64,000 nt of DNA from Polysphondylium violaceum (GCA_000277445.1 AJWJ01000014.1:36619-100618); one strand, 5' to 3'; shown: positions 34,161 through 46,898, counted from the first letter of the stretch. Notes: generated from the letters alone by a model not told the origin. Program-made: numbers and translations.

Positions 34161-37100
34161 TTAAGACGATAGAGGTGTATTTGACCAATTGACCAAAGGA
34201 GGATTGAGGGCAGCAGTGGTTTGGCCCCTTATTCTGGGCTCAATGAGCAGGGATTTTTCAAACAATTCATCGTCATTTAAAATATTCCGAGAGATGATTT
34301 TGTCTCTTTGGATGGGATTGGTTTTCATTGGATATGGATTCACTCTATAGAGCTTCCAATTCTTGATCACTTGATAGATACTTCTCATCTTCTCGAGATT
34401 GATAATTTGTTCCTTTTCTTCGCCAATGACAGAGGACGGGGATTTGGGGATTAAAAAAGTTGGATTCGAGTCTTCGCTGACCAGCAAATCTTTGGTGTAT
34501 AGGCCCAGATAGGGGATGAGGGGCGGCGACGAGGCGTGCAACATTTCTCTATAGACTTTGTGGTTGGATTCTGTTGAAAAGAGGTTCTGGAGCTCTTGGA
34601 ATAGGGCCATAGACTTTTTGGACACCTTGTCCCAGGTGAGATAGAGTCTTTTGATCGAATAATGGTAGATACCCTGGGTGATAGAGTAGCAACCGTGAAA
34701 GTTTTTCAAGCTCTTAAGCGCGATGGCTATCTCGATAAACTTTTCAATGACGGCGGCACGTTGGCCCGGTGTCGAGTGGTTGAGGATCTCTGAGCCGACA
34801 AACGCGCTCCAACGATTAAACAACTTGACCATGTTTTGGTAGTTGGGCGAGAGATCGGGGTTGGTAAACTTCTTTTTCAACAGCTCAAACACTGGAATCA
34901 TTCTGAACGATTTCTCGTCAATCAGTGTGATTTGAATGGCAATTTGGGTGGCGTCCATGTCAATGATGTTGAATTTCTTCATATCTTGAATTCTCGAGGC
35001 GCCCAACATGGGTTGGTGGCTGTTGCCGGTGGGCGATTGTGGGGGTGAAAATGCGCTTGGGGCTGGTGCATGGCCATTGTGGAGGTTCATCACCGATATA
35101 GAGTCGGCACTCATTGATAGTGCGTTTGGCGCATTGCCAGTGTCAATGATCTTTGTCGAGAGATCCAAAAGATATTGGAAATATTTGAGCTCCTCTGCAG
35201 TGGTTGTATGTTTTGAAATAAACTTGTCTGAAAAAGTTTGAATGAGTTCAACACTAGAGAAACATTCGTGAATGTTACTCCAAAACATTGGCTTAAATTC
35301 AATGAGTGAACGAATGATAAACAATATTCTTTCTCTCACCTTGATTCTCCATTCATTGGAAATGTCGTTGACGGCAATACCCGTGCTACTTGTGATTGAG
35401 GTTGGATGTTGTGATACCAAATTTGTATATCTATTCACAAGTAATGCAATATAAGACTCTGTTGGTAAAAAGTAGTCGTGATGGGTGAGATTAAATGTTT
35501 CCAACAGAGTTTCGTCCTTGTAGTGAATATCGAGTAATTTAAGTATAATTTGTGATACTGTTCCATTCTTTAATACTTGATTACCCTTTTTAACTATATA
35601 TTGAGTTGAATCATCATTATCCTATATTATTTGAAATCATTAATATCCTATATTCATTATATTGAATAATAATAATAGTAATAATAACATACATTAAATA
35701 TCTCATTAAAATGAATTAAAATATAATAAAATATTTCAATTGAATTATCATTTTGTTGAACGCTTGCATTATTATTGATCTTGAATAAAATTGGGCCAAA
35801 TATAGTAGATATTCTATGAAATAAAAGATCAATTTGATTTGTAATTTCAAATGGTTGACTATTATCATTATTATTATTATTATCATCTGATGTTATTGGA
35901 TAAAATTCAATCTTTGCTAAATTTCTAAAATGTTGTAATAATAGTTTAAAAACTGACCAATTGGCTTGAGGTTGAGAAAATATGATTGATCTGACAAAAG
36001 AGAGTTTATAGTGTTGTTCGGATGGGTTGATAATGGATCTCAGGGATTCACAGAGTAGTCCGTCGTTGAGGAGGGGTGTTGGAAGCTTGTTTAAAAATAG
36101 TTTCAACAATTGACCAAGTAGGGGTGAGTCAATCATATCGTCCATATGTTTGTATATATCCTCTTTGCCACGTTTAATCATTTTGGCCAATTGATCAAGT
36201 CGACTGACACCCTCGTATAGATTTGAACTTGATAGACCACCGCCATTTGAAATACTGATGCTGCCATCACTTAGGATTGACTGACTGGTGTTGGCACTGG
36301 AGCAACTTGTCGTCAAATAGATACTCTCAATTGAATCGTGGGTGGTTTCCAAATGATTAACAAGTTTGCAAACAAAAACAGGACAATGGCTATCTTCCGC
36401 CATTCTCATAGACTCTAAAGGAATACCAAACACATCTTCTTTGAAACAGTATTGCTGTACATCGTCTCTTGAGGCCCTGGTGATCAACATCTTATTGATT
36501 CGATCAAAAGAGTCGTTGTGACTCTTGTTGAAATTTTTGTTTTTGCTCTTGGAAAATGGATTAAAACTAGTAGTAAATGATCTGTCTCTAGTTGGTGTTA
36601 ATGGTTGTTGTTGTTGCTGTGGTTGGACAACAGGTGGTGTGGATGATGAGGGTGTTGATGATATACTTGAGTTTGATACCAAGGAATCTACAGAGTTTGC
36701 TAATGAATTGGGTATACTATTTGTATTGACTGTCGAGGAATCTTTTTCATTGTCGACTGCTGTCATCTGAGATGCAGTAGCTGGTGATGATGAGTTAGGT
36801 GTTGTTGATGATGCCTCATACATATTATTTAAATTGAAAAGATTTGCCAATATGTTTGGTGAAAATGTAATAGATTTATGTGCAGAGTTGTTTTTCCTAT
36901 GACTAATAATTGGTTTAGTGGCGGTGGCAGTTGAAGTAGTGGTTGTGGTTGTGTTAGGATTTGAATCACCATTACTACCACTGCCAACACTTGAGGGTGG
37001 TGTAATTTCATTTTCACTGGGTGATGTTGATTCAAGTTTATCTAAATTCTTTTGAGGTGATATCAAGTAATTTAATTTACTACTCTTTTTTGTCGAATAA

Positions 37101-39737
37101 CTAGGTAATGATCCACTTCTAGTTCTCATAATGGAATGAGATTTAATGATTGTAATTGGTGACGATTGCTGTGGTGTGACATTGCTTGGTGTACTATTAT
37201 TACTATTATTACTAGACTCACTATCATTATCTTTTCCACTATCTTTACCATCATTATTACTATTATTCTCGACCGAAAATGTCACATTTGCACGAGCTGT
37301 TTGAGGTGCTACCAAAGCATCTTCACTCGAATCATTTATCTTTTTAAGATTTAAATTATAAGTTGATGTAGAAGATGATAATTTCTTTTTATCACTATTA
37401 TTACTATTACTATTACTATTAACTGGTTGTGATACAGTTGTTGAAATTGAAAAGAATCGACTTCTTTTCTTTTGATCAGAAATTACAGAAACAGAAGATG
37501 TATTGATTGAGCTCTTGTTTCTTTGTTCGGTCAATGATTTATATTGGCTCAATTGGTTGGTCAATGCTTGATAGGCAACCTCGGTATTTTCAAACACACC
37601 AAACATATATTTTTTATAAATGGTCGATATTTCTATCGACTGACCAATAATAATCGACGATACCTTTCTAATGGTGAGTACATCTTTAAAGTGAGCAAAC
37701 TTCTTGATCTCCTTGTTGAAAATCAAACTATAGAAACAAAAATAGTTGTCGGTGATATACAGTTTGCCAGCCTTTGACACTTTTCTTCGATAGGCACAGG
37801 GATGCTCGGATATGATCGTCTCTGTTGTGGGAAACTCAAATATCTTGAATATATTAATTGTAAATTTGTCTTTGGTATTTGTTGTTGGATTAGATTGTTG
37901 TTGTGGTTGTTGTGATGGTGGTAATTGATTTGTTGCTGTTGTTTGTTGCTCTTTTTGTTGTGGAGTATCTTGAAATAGTTGGCCACCATTTTGGGTGAGA
38001 TCTGGTGAAAATATATATTTAACTTTATCAATCAATGTCGATTTCCTACTCAACATTGGTGTGCCATTGGAACTTGTCAAAACTGATGATGATAAATGTG
38101 ACTCTGATTCATCATTGGTGTGGCTGGTATTGTGATTATGATGTTTATGAAACATTGATGCTGGCAATGAGTTTGAATAGATCTGTTGTTGTTCTTCTTG
38201 TTCGTTGCCGCTGCTATTATTACTATTACTATTATTTTGTATTTCGATTACACTTGATCTCGGACCCTGTAAAACTACAATAGGACTACTACTACTACTA
38301 CTATTATTATTATTTGTATAATCTGGAATTAACTGTGCCTCTTTATCCAAACAAAACGTTGGTTTGGGATAACTTGAAACAGAAGGACTGCCTTGAATTG
38401 GTTTATAAACTGAAAGAGGTCTAGTTTTTCCAGGCGATGAGGCAAATTTCCATTTTGCAGAAGGTTTAATTAAACTATTATTATTATTATTACTATTACT
38501 AATTAATGACGGTGTTGATGGTAATGATGATGATGTAATTAATGTAGTTGATATTGGTGTTGTTGATTTTGGCAAAGTTGAATTAACTAAACTATCACTT
38601 GATTGCAAAATACTACTATTTAATAATCCTCTACCACTATTGTTATAATCACGAGGTGTAATTCTCTTAATTTCAAACTCTTCCTCTTCCTCTTCTTCTA
38701 CCTCTTCTTCTTCTTCCTCCTCTCTGTGATTTGAAGTCGATGCTAAACTGGATGAATTTAAACGAATAGATGCTGCAATTAAATTAAATTGGAGTGTGTT
38801 AATGGTGTTGTTGTTGTGACGTTGTTGGATATATAGGGAAATGGATTTTTGTTGTAAAGTGAGAGAAATGAGAATTAAAAATTAATTGGTTTTAAAATAA
38901 CAAACAAACAAACAATATTGCTTAATTGACTCTACGAGTATGATGCATAAATCCAATGAATGATAAAAAAGGATAAGTGTGAGTGGTGATGTGTAGTGTG
39001 GGGTGATACTGTGTGTATGTATGTATATAGTAGATGATAGATAGATAGATTGATTGATTGTCGTAGTAATAGTAGTAGTGGTGGTGGTGATAGTGGTGGT
39101 GTAAAAGTATGGGAAAATAAATAAATCAATGTCTGTTTGTTGTGTGTGAAGATACCAAAAAGACTATTAAATTTTATCTTTTATCTAGTGTTGTACTTTT
39201 ATATATTATTGTGTAAAATCTACTATATTGAATAAAACAAAAAAGAGCAAAGATAGTTTGATTGAGGAACAAATAAAAAATAAACAAGAATAAAGGGTGA
39301 GTGGGTATCGAAAAGACAGCACCAAATCAAAAAACATAAATTCAACACACACACAATCACACACTCAAACACTCATCACACACACAACACATAAAATTCA
39401 AAACACACACACAATCACACAACTTCATTTTAAAATTAATTAAATATTTTAAATTTGTTTACTTACCCAAAGGTTGAAAATTGATAGTATTGGTATTCAC
39501 GTTATTACCTATTGCAGCAGTAGCAACAGATTTTGGTTGTGTAGTAGTCGTGGGTGTTGTGTTTGTGCGATCTTCTATTTTAAGAAACTGTGGTATATTT
39601 TTTGTTGTTGTTGTTGTTGCACCACTACTACCACCACCTTCACCACTACTAGTATTACTGCTAGTGCCATTGTTAATCTTCTCACCAGTAAAAGTAGAAT
39701 ATAAATCAAAATCTGTGTGATTGTTTATGTTATTCAT
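34161..39737 (-). CDS. gflB: GflB-like GRAM-RhoGAP-RasGEF protein
   Basis: Three exons: 39467-39737, 35693-38772, 34161-35621, in exact phase, giving 1,603 residues. Order: low-complexity Ser/Thr/Asn/Gln region with an acidic run (about 110-125); GRAM domain at about 395-490 (FEFPTTETIISEHPCAY); RhoGAP domain at about 865-1115, with the arginine-finger region EGVSR and LLKLFLNKLPTPLL; RasGEF N-terminal module (about 1118-1290); and catalytic RasGEF (about 1320-1600, NFHGCYSI and PPLIPYLG). In D. discoideum a protein with RhoGAP and RasGEF domains, GflB, acts as a G-alpha-stimulated Rap1 exchange factor at the leading edge in chemotaxis. The size and order agree with what I recall. The first intron (694 bases) is unusually long for this genome. 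Confidence 0.88.
38773..39466 (-). other. Unusually long first intron of gflB
   Basis: 694 bases, GTAAGT donor, TTGCAG acceptor, and phase maintained. Other introns in the window are mostly 65-250 bases. It contains GT/CA-rich repeats (39336-39420) and GTGGTGGTGATAG repeats (39070-39105). It could hold an enhancer or an alternative promoter that would make a protein starting later; there is no direct evidence. Confidence 0.6.
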
Positions 39738-40504
39738 TTTATAAAATCACACACTATCAAAAAAGTCAACAGGTGAGAGATGATAAAAAAGATATATAGG
39801 TGTGTGAGTGTGTGAAATGTGTGATTGATTCTCTCTATTCAAATATCGATTTCATAAATGATATATTATTAATATGATACAGATGCATGCGGTAAATAAA
39901 TAGATATAATGATACAATAAGTTGGAGTGTCTGTGGGTAGCTGTGTTGGCTGTTGTTGATCAAAACTAACAATAAGGTGGCTTGTAGGATTCTTTTCCTT
40001 TATATTATTATTGGGGGAGCCTCTGTCCCAAAGATATTTTTTTAAATAATAATAAAAAAAAGATCCACACAAAAAAGCGTGATGACCAACCCTTTTTGGG
40101 GGGAAATAATTTGCTAATTTTTTCTTTTTTTTTTTTTTTCTTTTGTTTTATTTTCCATCAAATAAAAGTTGGTTTAGGTATGGATTAAAATGGAAAAGAA
40201 CAGACCTCTTGTGAATAATGATTATTCTAAATGAAAAAAATAATCTTATATCCCAAAATGAAACAAAAGAAAATAGATAAAAAAAAAGACACTGTTTTGT
40301 TTTTGTTGGAAATCAATCACTCTGTCACAATCAATCATTTTATTTACAATTTAAAAAAACTCAAAGAAATTAAAAACAATAAAAAATAAACCTATACAGA
40401 AAGAATATCAATTAGTATTTTGATTAAATAAATAGTAATGACAATCCCGATATACTGTATAATATTCAACATTGTTGTGAATCAATTTATCAAATAAAAA
40501 CAAT

Positions 40505-40618
40505 TAGATAATGAATGAATAGTCAGAACTTCTTAGAAATTGTCCGCATGGTTGTTTTGCCTCGGAACAGGTCTGTTTTTTTCATCATATGATAAATCAT
40601 TCATTATCTAGTTTTTTT
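40505..40618 (+). repeat. 14-bp inverted repeat with 78-base loop and T8 tail
   Basis: TAGATAATGAATGA at 40505-40518 is exactly complementary to 40597-40610, and eight Ts follow one base later. It could be a small non-coding RNA with a Pol III-like terminator, or a miniature inverted-repeat element. No box A/B of a tRNA is seen. Confidence 0.5.
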
Positions 40619-41406
40619 TCTTTAAATCAAGACACAATTGACAATGGACTATAAATGGTACATCGGGTAAAATTTGTATATTGGATGCTTACCTTAAACA
40701 ATCAATATCTACTGGATGGCACACAATACACTCAGGGGAAAATCAAGACTCAATGAATACTCAGACAAAGCACAAGAATTTCTGTAGTAGTAATAATAAT
40801 ATTGATATTAGTAATTAATTCTACCACTTCAATTGATCCTATTCAACATAAAATATAAAAGAATATGATATGAGTGTATTGTCAGAGGCGGACTTTGGCG
40901 GTCCTTCCGGTTCTTCACAATCATTAAGACTGGGGCGGATCAACTCATCATTGAATATCACATCGATTTATATTATATGCTATTGATGAAATTTGTATCA
41001 CTATGATTATGTGTGTTTATTCTTATACATACAAATAAATTCGTTGACTTGTTAGTATGAAAAATGTTCGGTTTTTTCTATTTATGCATTCGGTTCTGAC
41101 CAAAAAAAAAAATTTCAAAAAAAAGCCTCTCAAAATTTTGCATGAAAAAAAAAATTAAAAATAAATTAAAAAAAAATCATGTGTAAAAATTTTGTAAAAA
41201 AAGAAAAAAAATCAGCTGGGAATTTTACGAATTTGGATTGGAATGACAAATGAGCTTTTCATTAAGCACACAGACACAGACAAGGCAATTACACTGCGAC
41301 ACAACTTCCAAATACTAAATTAATTCAAGCACTTACTCAATGGGTCATATGAGAAAAATAATATACTACCTCACAAAATAAATAAATAAAACAAATCAAT
41401 TTATAA

Positions 41407-41446
41407 TTAATTTATTGAATCACTATATAGTGATTCAATAAATTAA
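41407..41446. repeat. 40-bp perfect palindrome
   Basis: Both halves of 20 bases match completely, with no spacer, centred at 41426/41427 (core CACTATATAGTG). A perfect palindrome of this length is very unlikely by chance. It may form a cruciform, bind a dimeric protein, or be two abutted repeat ends. Confidence 0.85.
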
Positions 41447-41610
41447 ATTGTAGTTTATATCTTTATTTGAATAAACACATTTGCCCTTGATTTAGTGTCC
41501 CACACAAAGTTGGCAAATTTTTTATTTTTGCTCTATTTATATTTCCTCACCAGTCTCGAGAATAAATTACAAACTCAAAATCTATTAGTCAGAGATATTT
41601 TGAAAAATAA

Positions 41611-41612
<2 letters not shown>

Positions 41613-41645
<33 letters not shown>
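41613..41645. repeat. T33 homopolymer
   Basis: An uninterrupted run of about 33 T. The exact length in the genome is uncertain, as such runs are read poorly. Confidence 0.8.
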
Positions 41646-42367
41646 CTTTACATTTGCAAATATCTGCTTTTTTTTGTGCTTCCAAAGGCTCTTGCTCTGC
41701 ATTCACCACATCATCAGCAACATCATCTTTTTTTTGTAATAACAAATCGGAAAAAAGATACCTCTTGCCTTTGTTTGTATTGTTGTACCACAGTTTTTAG
41801 TTTTGTAATACCAATACTCCAGTATTTGTTGTTTGCCAGTGGTGTGTATTTGTTATTTATAAATATCCATCTGTCTGTCATTAATATTTATACTTTTTCA
41901 TTCATACAGATAAGATAGTGTGCTGTGTTAGAGATAAAGATTGTGGTGTGTCAGTGTGTGTGACATTTTTTAATTTTTGTGCGTGTGTGGTGTTATTTTG
42001 TTTCTATCTATAAATTTGTATGTGTACAATAGTTTTTAAAAATCCGATTAATATCACTGCGGTGCAATACCTTATATAGCTACATTTAACACTTTCCCTT
42101 TTTCACACCCATCTACCCCACCCTCCCCTACCCTTCCCCACACTCTGCTCCACAATATCCAATCAATCAAGCAACAACATTTTGTTTAGTTATATTTATA
42201 TTTATACGTTACATACACATAGTAACAATAGTAGTAATAGTAATACATAGAGTAGTAATCATAGAGTGATACTAGCTGGTGTACAAGTAATATTAAATAT
42301 CATTATCTAAAACCATACTTATACAACTATAAAAGAAGACAATCACTCTTCTTTTCTACAATTCAAA

Positions 42368-44208
42368 TTGGATCAACAAAATAACAGCAACAGTAGCAGA
42401 AGTAGTGGAAGAGAAAGAAGTAGTAGTAATAGTAATATAGGAGACAACTATAACAACTACTATAGTAATAATAATAATAATAATAACAACGATCAATTAT
42501 TTGATTTTACCACAGATAGTATAGGTTTTAGTAATAATAGTAATAGTAATAGTAATAGTAACAACAATAATAATATAATTAGTCGTAGTAGTAGTTTACA
42601 TAAATTTGAAATAGAGGAATCAATCGTTGGCCAATACAGTGTGCAAGATACATTACCAGCGGTACCAAGTCCAGCAGGATCTACACATTCATATTCATCA
42701 ACATCATCAGATAATACATTATCTTTACCAACGATCAACAGTACACTATCAGGCAACGGCCAAACAAACAATCATTACAGCAAACAAAGTGATCCTGAAT
42801 TAGCATCACTCATGACACCAATAGAAGAATATAATGAGGAATATGACGATGGTACAACTATATTTGCACCGCCACCCATCAACGAAGAAGACCATCTACT
42901 AAGTAACTCGAGAGATTTTAAATCCATATATGATGCAAATTTATCAAAAAGACCTAAAAAGAGATGTATGTATATGTATAAGGATAGGACAGGATAGGTG
43001 TAACCACGCACACACATATATATCGGTTTAATAGTCCTATATTAATCATATTACTCAATCATACTCACAACACACCACTACTACGATTAATTATAGTTGT
43101 TTATTTATTTCCATTTTGGCTAGAACAAAAATTAAAATGGTTTGATGATCCAATTATAGAGTTTTGTCAGAGAATACATAATAGATACATTTACTATTTT
43201 AGTCTATTCATTACAGCATGTGTGGCGATTGAGATTGCCATCGCCATGCCATTTATATTATTTATTTTAGGACAAGATTCATTGGCCACCGAATTTACCT
43301 ATCTTGGATTGCTCTTGGCACTCTTTTCGCAGATACCAAAGAGATTCTTGTGGAGATTTAGACCCTACATGGTAAAGAGAGCCAAGTTGATGAAAAAAGA
43401 TAAAACCTCGTCGTTTCCTTCACGTGCCGTCACGTGCTCGGTTGTGTACAGCTACGCTATCGTGTGGGCGGTGCTGTACCACGGCGGAGGCGTCGAAAAT
43501 GGCTGGTTTAGATGGTGGTTTCCATTTTTGTTTATTGGCATGATAGGGGCCTCAAGTTTTGCAAGAATCAATCTGGGCGTCCACTATCCCTCTGACTGTG
43601 TCGGTGGTGTCATTCAGGGCGTCGTCGTGTGTCTACTCGGCACCGGATTCCGAAAGGCTGATATCGTCGGCTGTCGTTCGTGTTGGGACGGGGGCTGCTA
43701 TGCCCAGATCGAGTCTCGCGTGCTCTCGCTCCACACCCTCGACAGATTAAATTTTATCATGTTGTGTGTTTTGTTGGCTTTGTTTATTGTCATACCCATT
43801 GTATCGGTGATGAGGCCAGTTGATTTTTGGTCAAAATGTGATAGAGTCTATGGAATGTTGTTTCCTGCCGTTGCTTTCCAACTTTTGATGCTGTGTCCCA
43901 GATCCTATAGTTTAAATGGATCCTTGCCAAAACCATCCTACCCCGAATGGTATTCTTATTTATTTGGTTTTTCTTTGGCAATTATAACTACTGTATGTCA
44001 TCCATCAATCACATTTAATAGTGATCCAATATTTCCTTTTTATACTAACATATCTCAACTATTATAGCTTGGTGCAAGTAAAATTAAAATTCACTCAAAG
44101 TATTCAATTCTTATATTTTGGACATTATTTATAGTATTATCAGTCTCATTGTTTACTTGGAGACTATCTTTGGTTGGATTTGCTAAAGTTGAAGATCATC
44201 AGTTATAA
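42368..44208 (+). CDS. PAP2-superfamily lipid phosphatase (multi-span), start codon not found
   Basis: Exons 42368-42965, 43097-43992 and 44068-44208; all junctions keep phase. About 545 residues. The first 195 residues are Asn/Ser-rich and acidic. Then come several hydrophobic spans and the phosphatase motifs: KRFLWRFRP (motif 1), SSFPSRAVT (motif 2, with Arg where PSGH is usual) and RINLGVHYPSD (motif 3, R-x5-H). This suggests a membrane phosphatase for phosphatidic acid, sphingoid-base phosphate or a related lipid. The open frame begins after a stop, and only a TTG (42368) is found where a start is expected. No in-frame ATG occurs before about 42810. Either an upstream exon is missed or a base is wrong. 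A second acceptor at 43034 is also possible and would insert about 20 residues. Confidence 0.82.
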
Positions 44209-45092
44209 ATCAAATCTTGCAACAAAGGGAATACCTATGGAAAAACAAACAATAACAAAACGAATAGTTGAAACAGGTAATGTCAATTTAATTCTACTGA
44301 TAAAGATAGGGTTTCTTTTTCAATATTTTTATTTTCATTCACACTCAACATCCAATCAACATCTACCAATCATCAATCATTTCCTTTAGAGTCAATGCTC
44401 GAATGTCTGCTCTATCAATTATAATGGTCCCACTCTCCCCTTCCCTCCTTTTCTCCATATCCATAGATCCCCAGAGACTCCCAAAATCAAATAAAAAATC
44501 ATTTTAAACAAAAAAAAANAAAAAAAAAAAAAAAAAAATAAAACCCGTGTCTTGGCTCATTTCTGACCCTCAACATCAAACTACAAATTTATGCAAATAT
44601 GAGTCAAGGGTGAGGTGTGTCTTACACTCACTCGGTTTAATTTAGTTTAAAAAATATCTCTATTTTCTACACTTATTTTTTTTCATTTCATTTTTCCGAA
44701 ATATACCCTCACACACTTGCACGCGGAAATCACCAAACACAATTGAGTCATTTTCTCTAGATTTTTCTATGGATCTTTGAATTACACCTAAAAAAGGGTG
44801 TAAGCGCGAATCCCAATATTTTTATAAATTTTTTTCTATTTTTTTTTATTTTTTTTTATTTTTATAAATTGGGGGCGTTATTTATACTCAAGCTCTGCAG
44901 AGACGACTAATAATTATAACAACTGAAAATCAGTTTTTTTTTTTTATCTAAACTTTTATTGCATTGTTCGTCTTTCTCTAGTTTTATTTATTTAATTTCA
45001 TTCCGCGCCATTTGTACATTTGTAATATACACTTACCATATCATATAAATAATAATTTATACATATAAACAAATATAAATATATATAAAACA
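44209..45092. promoter_or_regulatory. Intergenic region upstream of serA, with one ambiguous base
   Basis: 3' flank of the PAP2 gene, then the serA promoter. An A run at 44510-44539 contains an N at 44519, so its length is uncertain. T runs at 44834-44870 and 44934-44945. No gene is supported. Confidence 0.5.
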
Positions 45093-46423
45093 ATGGAACC
45101 AACATCTACTTCATTCCCAAAAAACAAAATCAAGATTTTATTGTTAGAAAACATTCATTTGGCCGCCATTGAACAATTTAAATCTCAAAACTTTTCAGTA
45201 AGTGTCCTCAATCACCACACCCCCCTTTTTTTTTAATATATCTAGATTTGACGCAATAGGTATTAATATAATATATCTAATTTTAATAATAAATAAAATA
45301 GGTTGAATCAATTGCATCATCAATATCAGAGGAATTATTATGTGAAAAAATTAAAGATGTTCATGTTGTTGGTTTGAGAAGCAAGACAAAGATTACAGCC
45401 AAGGTATTGGATTCTGCAGAGCGTTTATTGGCAATTGGATGTTTTTGTATTGGTACTGACCAAGTAGATTTAGAGGCTGCAGAAAAGAAAGGTGTACCTG
45501 TATTCAATTCACCATTTTGTAATAGTAGAAGTGTTGCTGAACTCATCATTGCAGAGATTATCATTCTCTCTAGAAAACTTGGTGACAAGAGTTCAGAGAT
45601 GCACAATAAAGTATGGAAAAAAGACTCTAAGGGATGCCATGAGATTCGTGGAAAAACACTCGGTATCGTTGGCTATGGCCACATTGGTTCCCAATTGTCT
45701 GTGTTGGCAGAGGCTATGGGCATGAATGTATGTTACTATGACATCAATAGAAAACTTCCACTTGGCAATTCAAAGATGTGTCCAGATTTAAATAGTTTAC
45801 TTGAGTGCTCCAATTATGTCACTCTTCATGTACCAGACACTGAAATCACAAGAAATATGATCACAGAGACAGAAATCAATTTAATGAAAAAGGGTAGTCT
45901 ATTATTAAACGCCTCTCGTGGTAAAGTTGTCGACCTTGATGCTTTGGTCAAGGCATTAAAGAGCGGTCATTTGGCTGGCTGTGCCATCGATGTCTATCCA
46001 GTTGAGCCAGAGGCCAATTGCAATGATTGGACCCATGATTTACAAGGTTGTCCAAACACTATCCTCACTCCACACATTGGTGGCAGTACAGAGGAGGCTC
46101 AAGAGGCCATCGGTTTGGAAGTTTCTGAACTCATCACAGACTATATCAACACTGGTGCCTCTAGTGGTAGCGTTAATTTCCCCGAAGTCAATATTCCAGT
46201 AAATGCCACCTCTCATCGTATTCTTAATATTCACTATAACAAACCAGGTGTTCTCAGAGATATCAATTCCATTCTTTCAGATTTCAACGTTTCATCCCAA
46301 GCCCTCAATACTAGAAAACACATTGGCTACTTTGTTGCTGATGTAGATTCTGAAGCTTCAAAAGAGATTAAAAAGAAAATCTCTTCTCTTCCACATTCAA
46401 TTAAAACTAGAGTTTTATATTAA
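45093..46423 (+). CDS. serA: D-3-phosphoglycerate dehydrogenase
   Basis: First enzyme of the phosphorylated serine pathway, oxidising 3-phosphoglycerate with NAD. Exons 45093-45197 and 45302-46423 (104-base intron) give 408 residues in phase. The nucleotide domain has GKTLGIVGYGHIGSQ (GxGxxG). Active-site residues are the Arg of NASRGKVVD, the downstream Glu in PVEPE, and the His of TPHIGGSTEEA. The C-terminus (about 335-408) is an ACT domain, NIHYNKPGVLRDI, which in E. coli SerA senses serine. The length agrees with the short E. coli/yeast-like type, not the long plant/animal type. Cytosolic. Very confident. Confidence 0.97.
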
Positions 46424-46898
46424 AATGAAAATAAATTAAATCTATAAGTTTTAAATAATATTAGTGCCTAGATTATATTATTAATAATTAGAAATTCAAT
46501 AATAATTATTTTTGTACATCAATAATTGATACTCCACTAACTGGATGATAATTATTAGTCGTACATTTATAACTTTAAGCATCTTTGTTTATTAAATTAT
46601 TATTTTTATCAATAGTATAGATATATGAAAACTCTTTTAAAAAAGATCTTTTTTTACAACAAAAAAATTGATCATTTGAAATTTCGTAAAGTTTTTTTTT
46701 TGTGATCGTGATGTTTTAATTATTATTGTAATTTCCCTCACATTCATTTACACTCATACTGATACTTGATTGAAACAGATATTTTAATTTAATTTAATTT
46801 TAATTTAATTTATGAAAATGGTCACTCTATATATTAAAAAATGATCGAAAGATTAATTGTTTGTGTTATAATATATCTTCGATAGAATACTATACAAT
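46424..46898. other. Intergenic, promoter of the ILEI-domain gene
   Basis: 475 AT-rich bases with tandem TTTAA/ATTTAATT units at 46783-46812. No coding signal. Confidence 0.4.

Larger units (their letters stand above)
39738..42367. promoter_or_regulatory. 2.6 kb divergent intergenic region, gflB and PAP2 phosphatase
   Basis: The largest gene-free interval in the window. It holds a 14-base inverted repeat followed by T8 (40505-40618), a 40-base perfect palindrome (41407-41446), a T33 run (41613-41645) and a G+C-richer stretch at 40880-40960. ORFs at 41495-41918 are low complexity and not believed. No tRNA was found. Confidence 0.5.

Noticed and set aside
41495-41918. Overlapping ORFs around the T33 run
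   Set aside because: Poly-Phe and low-complexity sequence; no coding character.
43031-43034. Earlier acceptor (AATAG) in the PAP2 gene
   Set aside because: It needs a non-standard donor shift to keep phase; the acceptor at 43096 works with the GTATGT donor. Not fully excluded.
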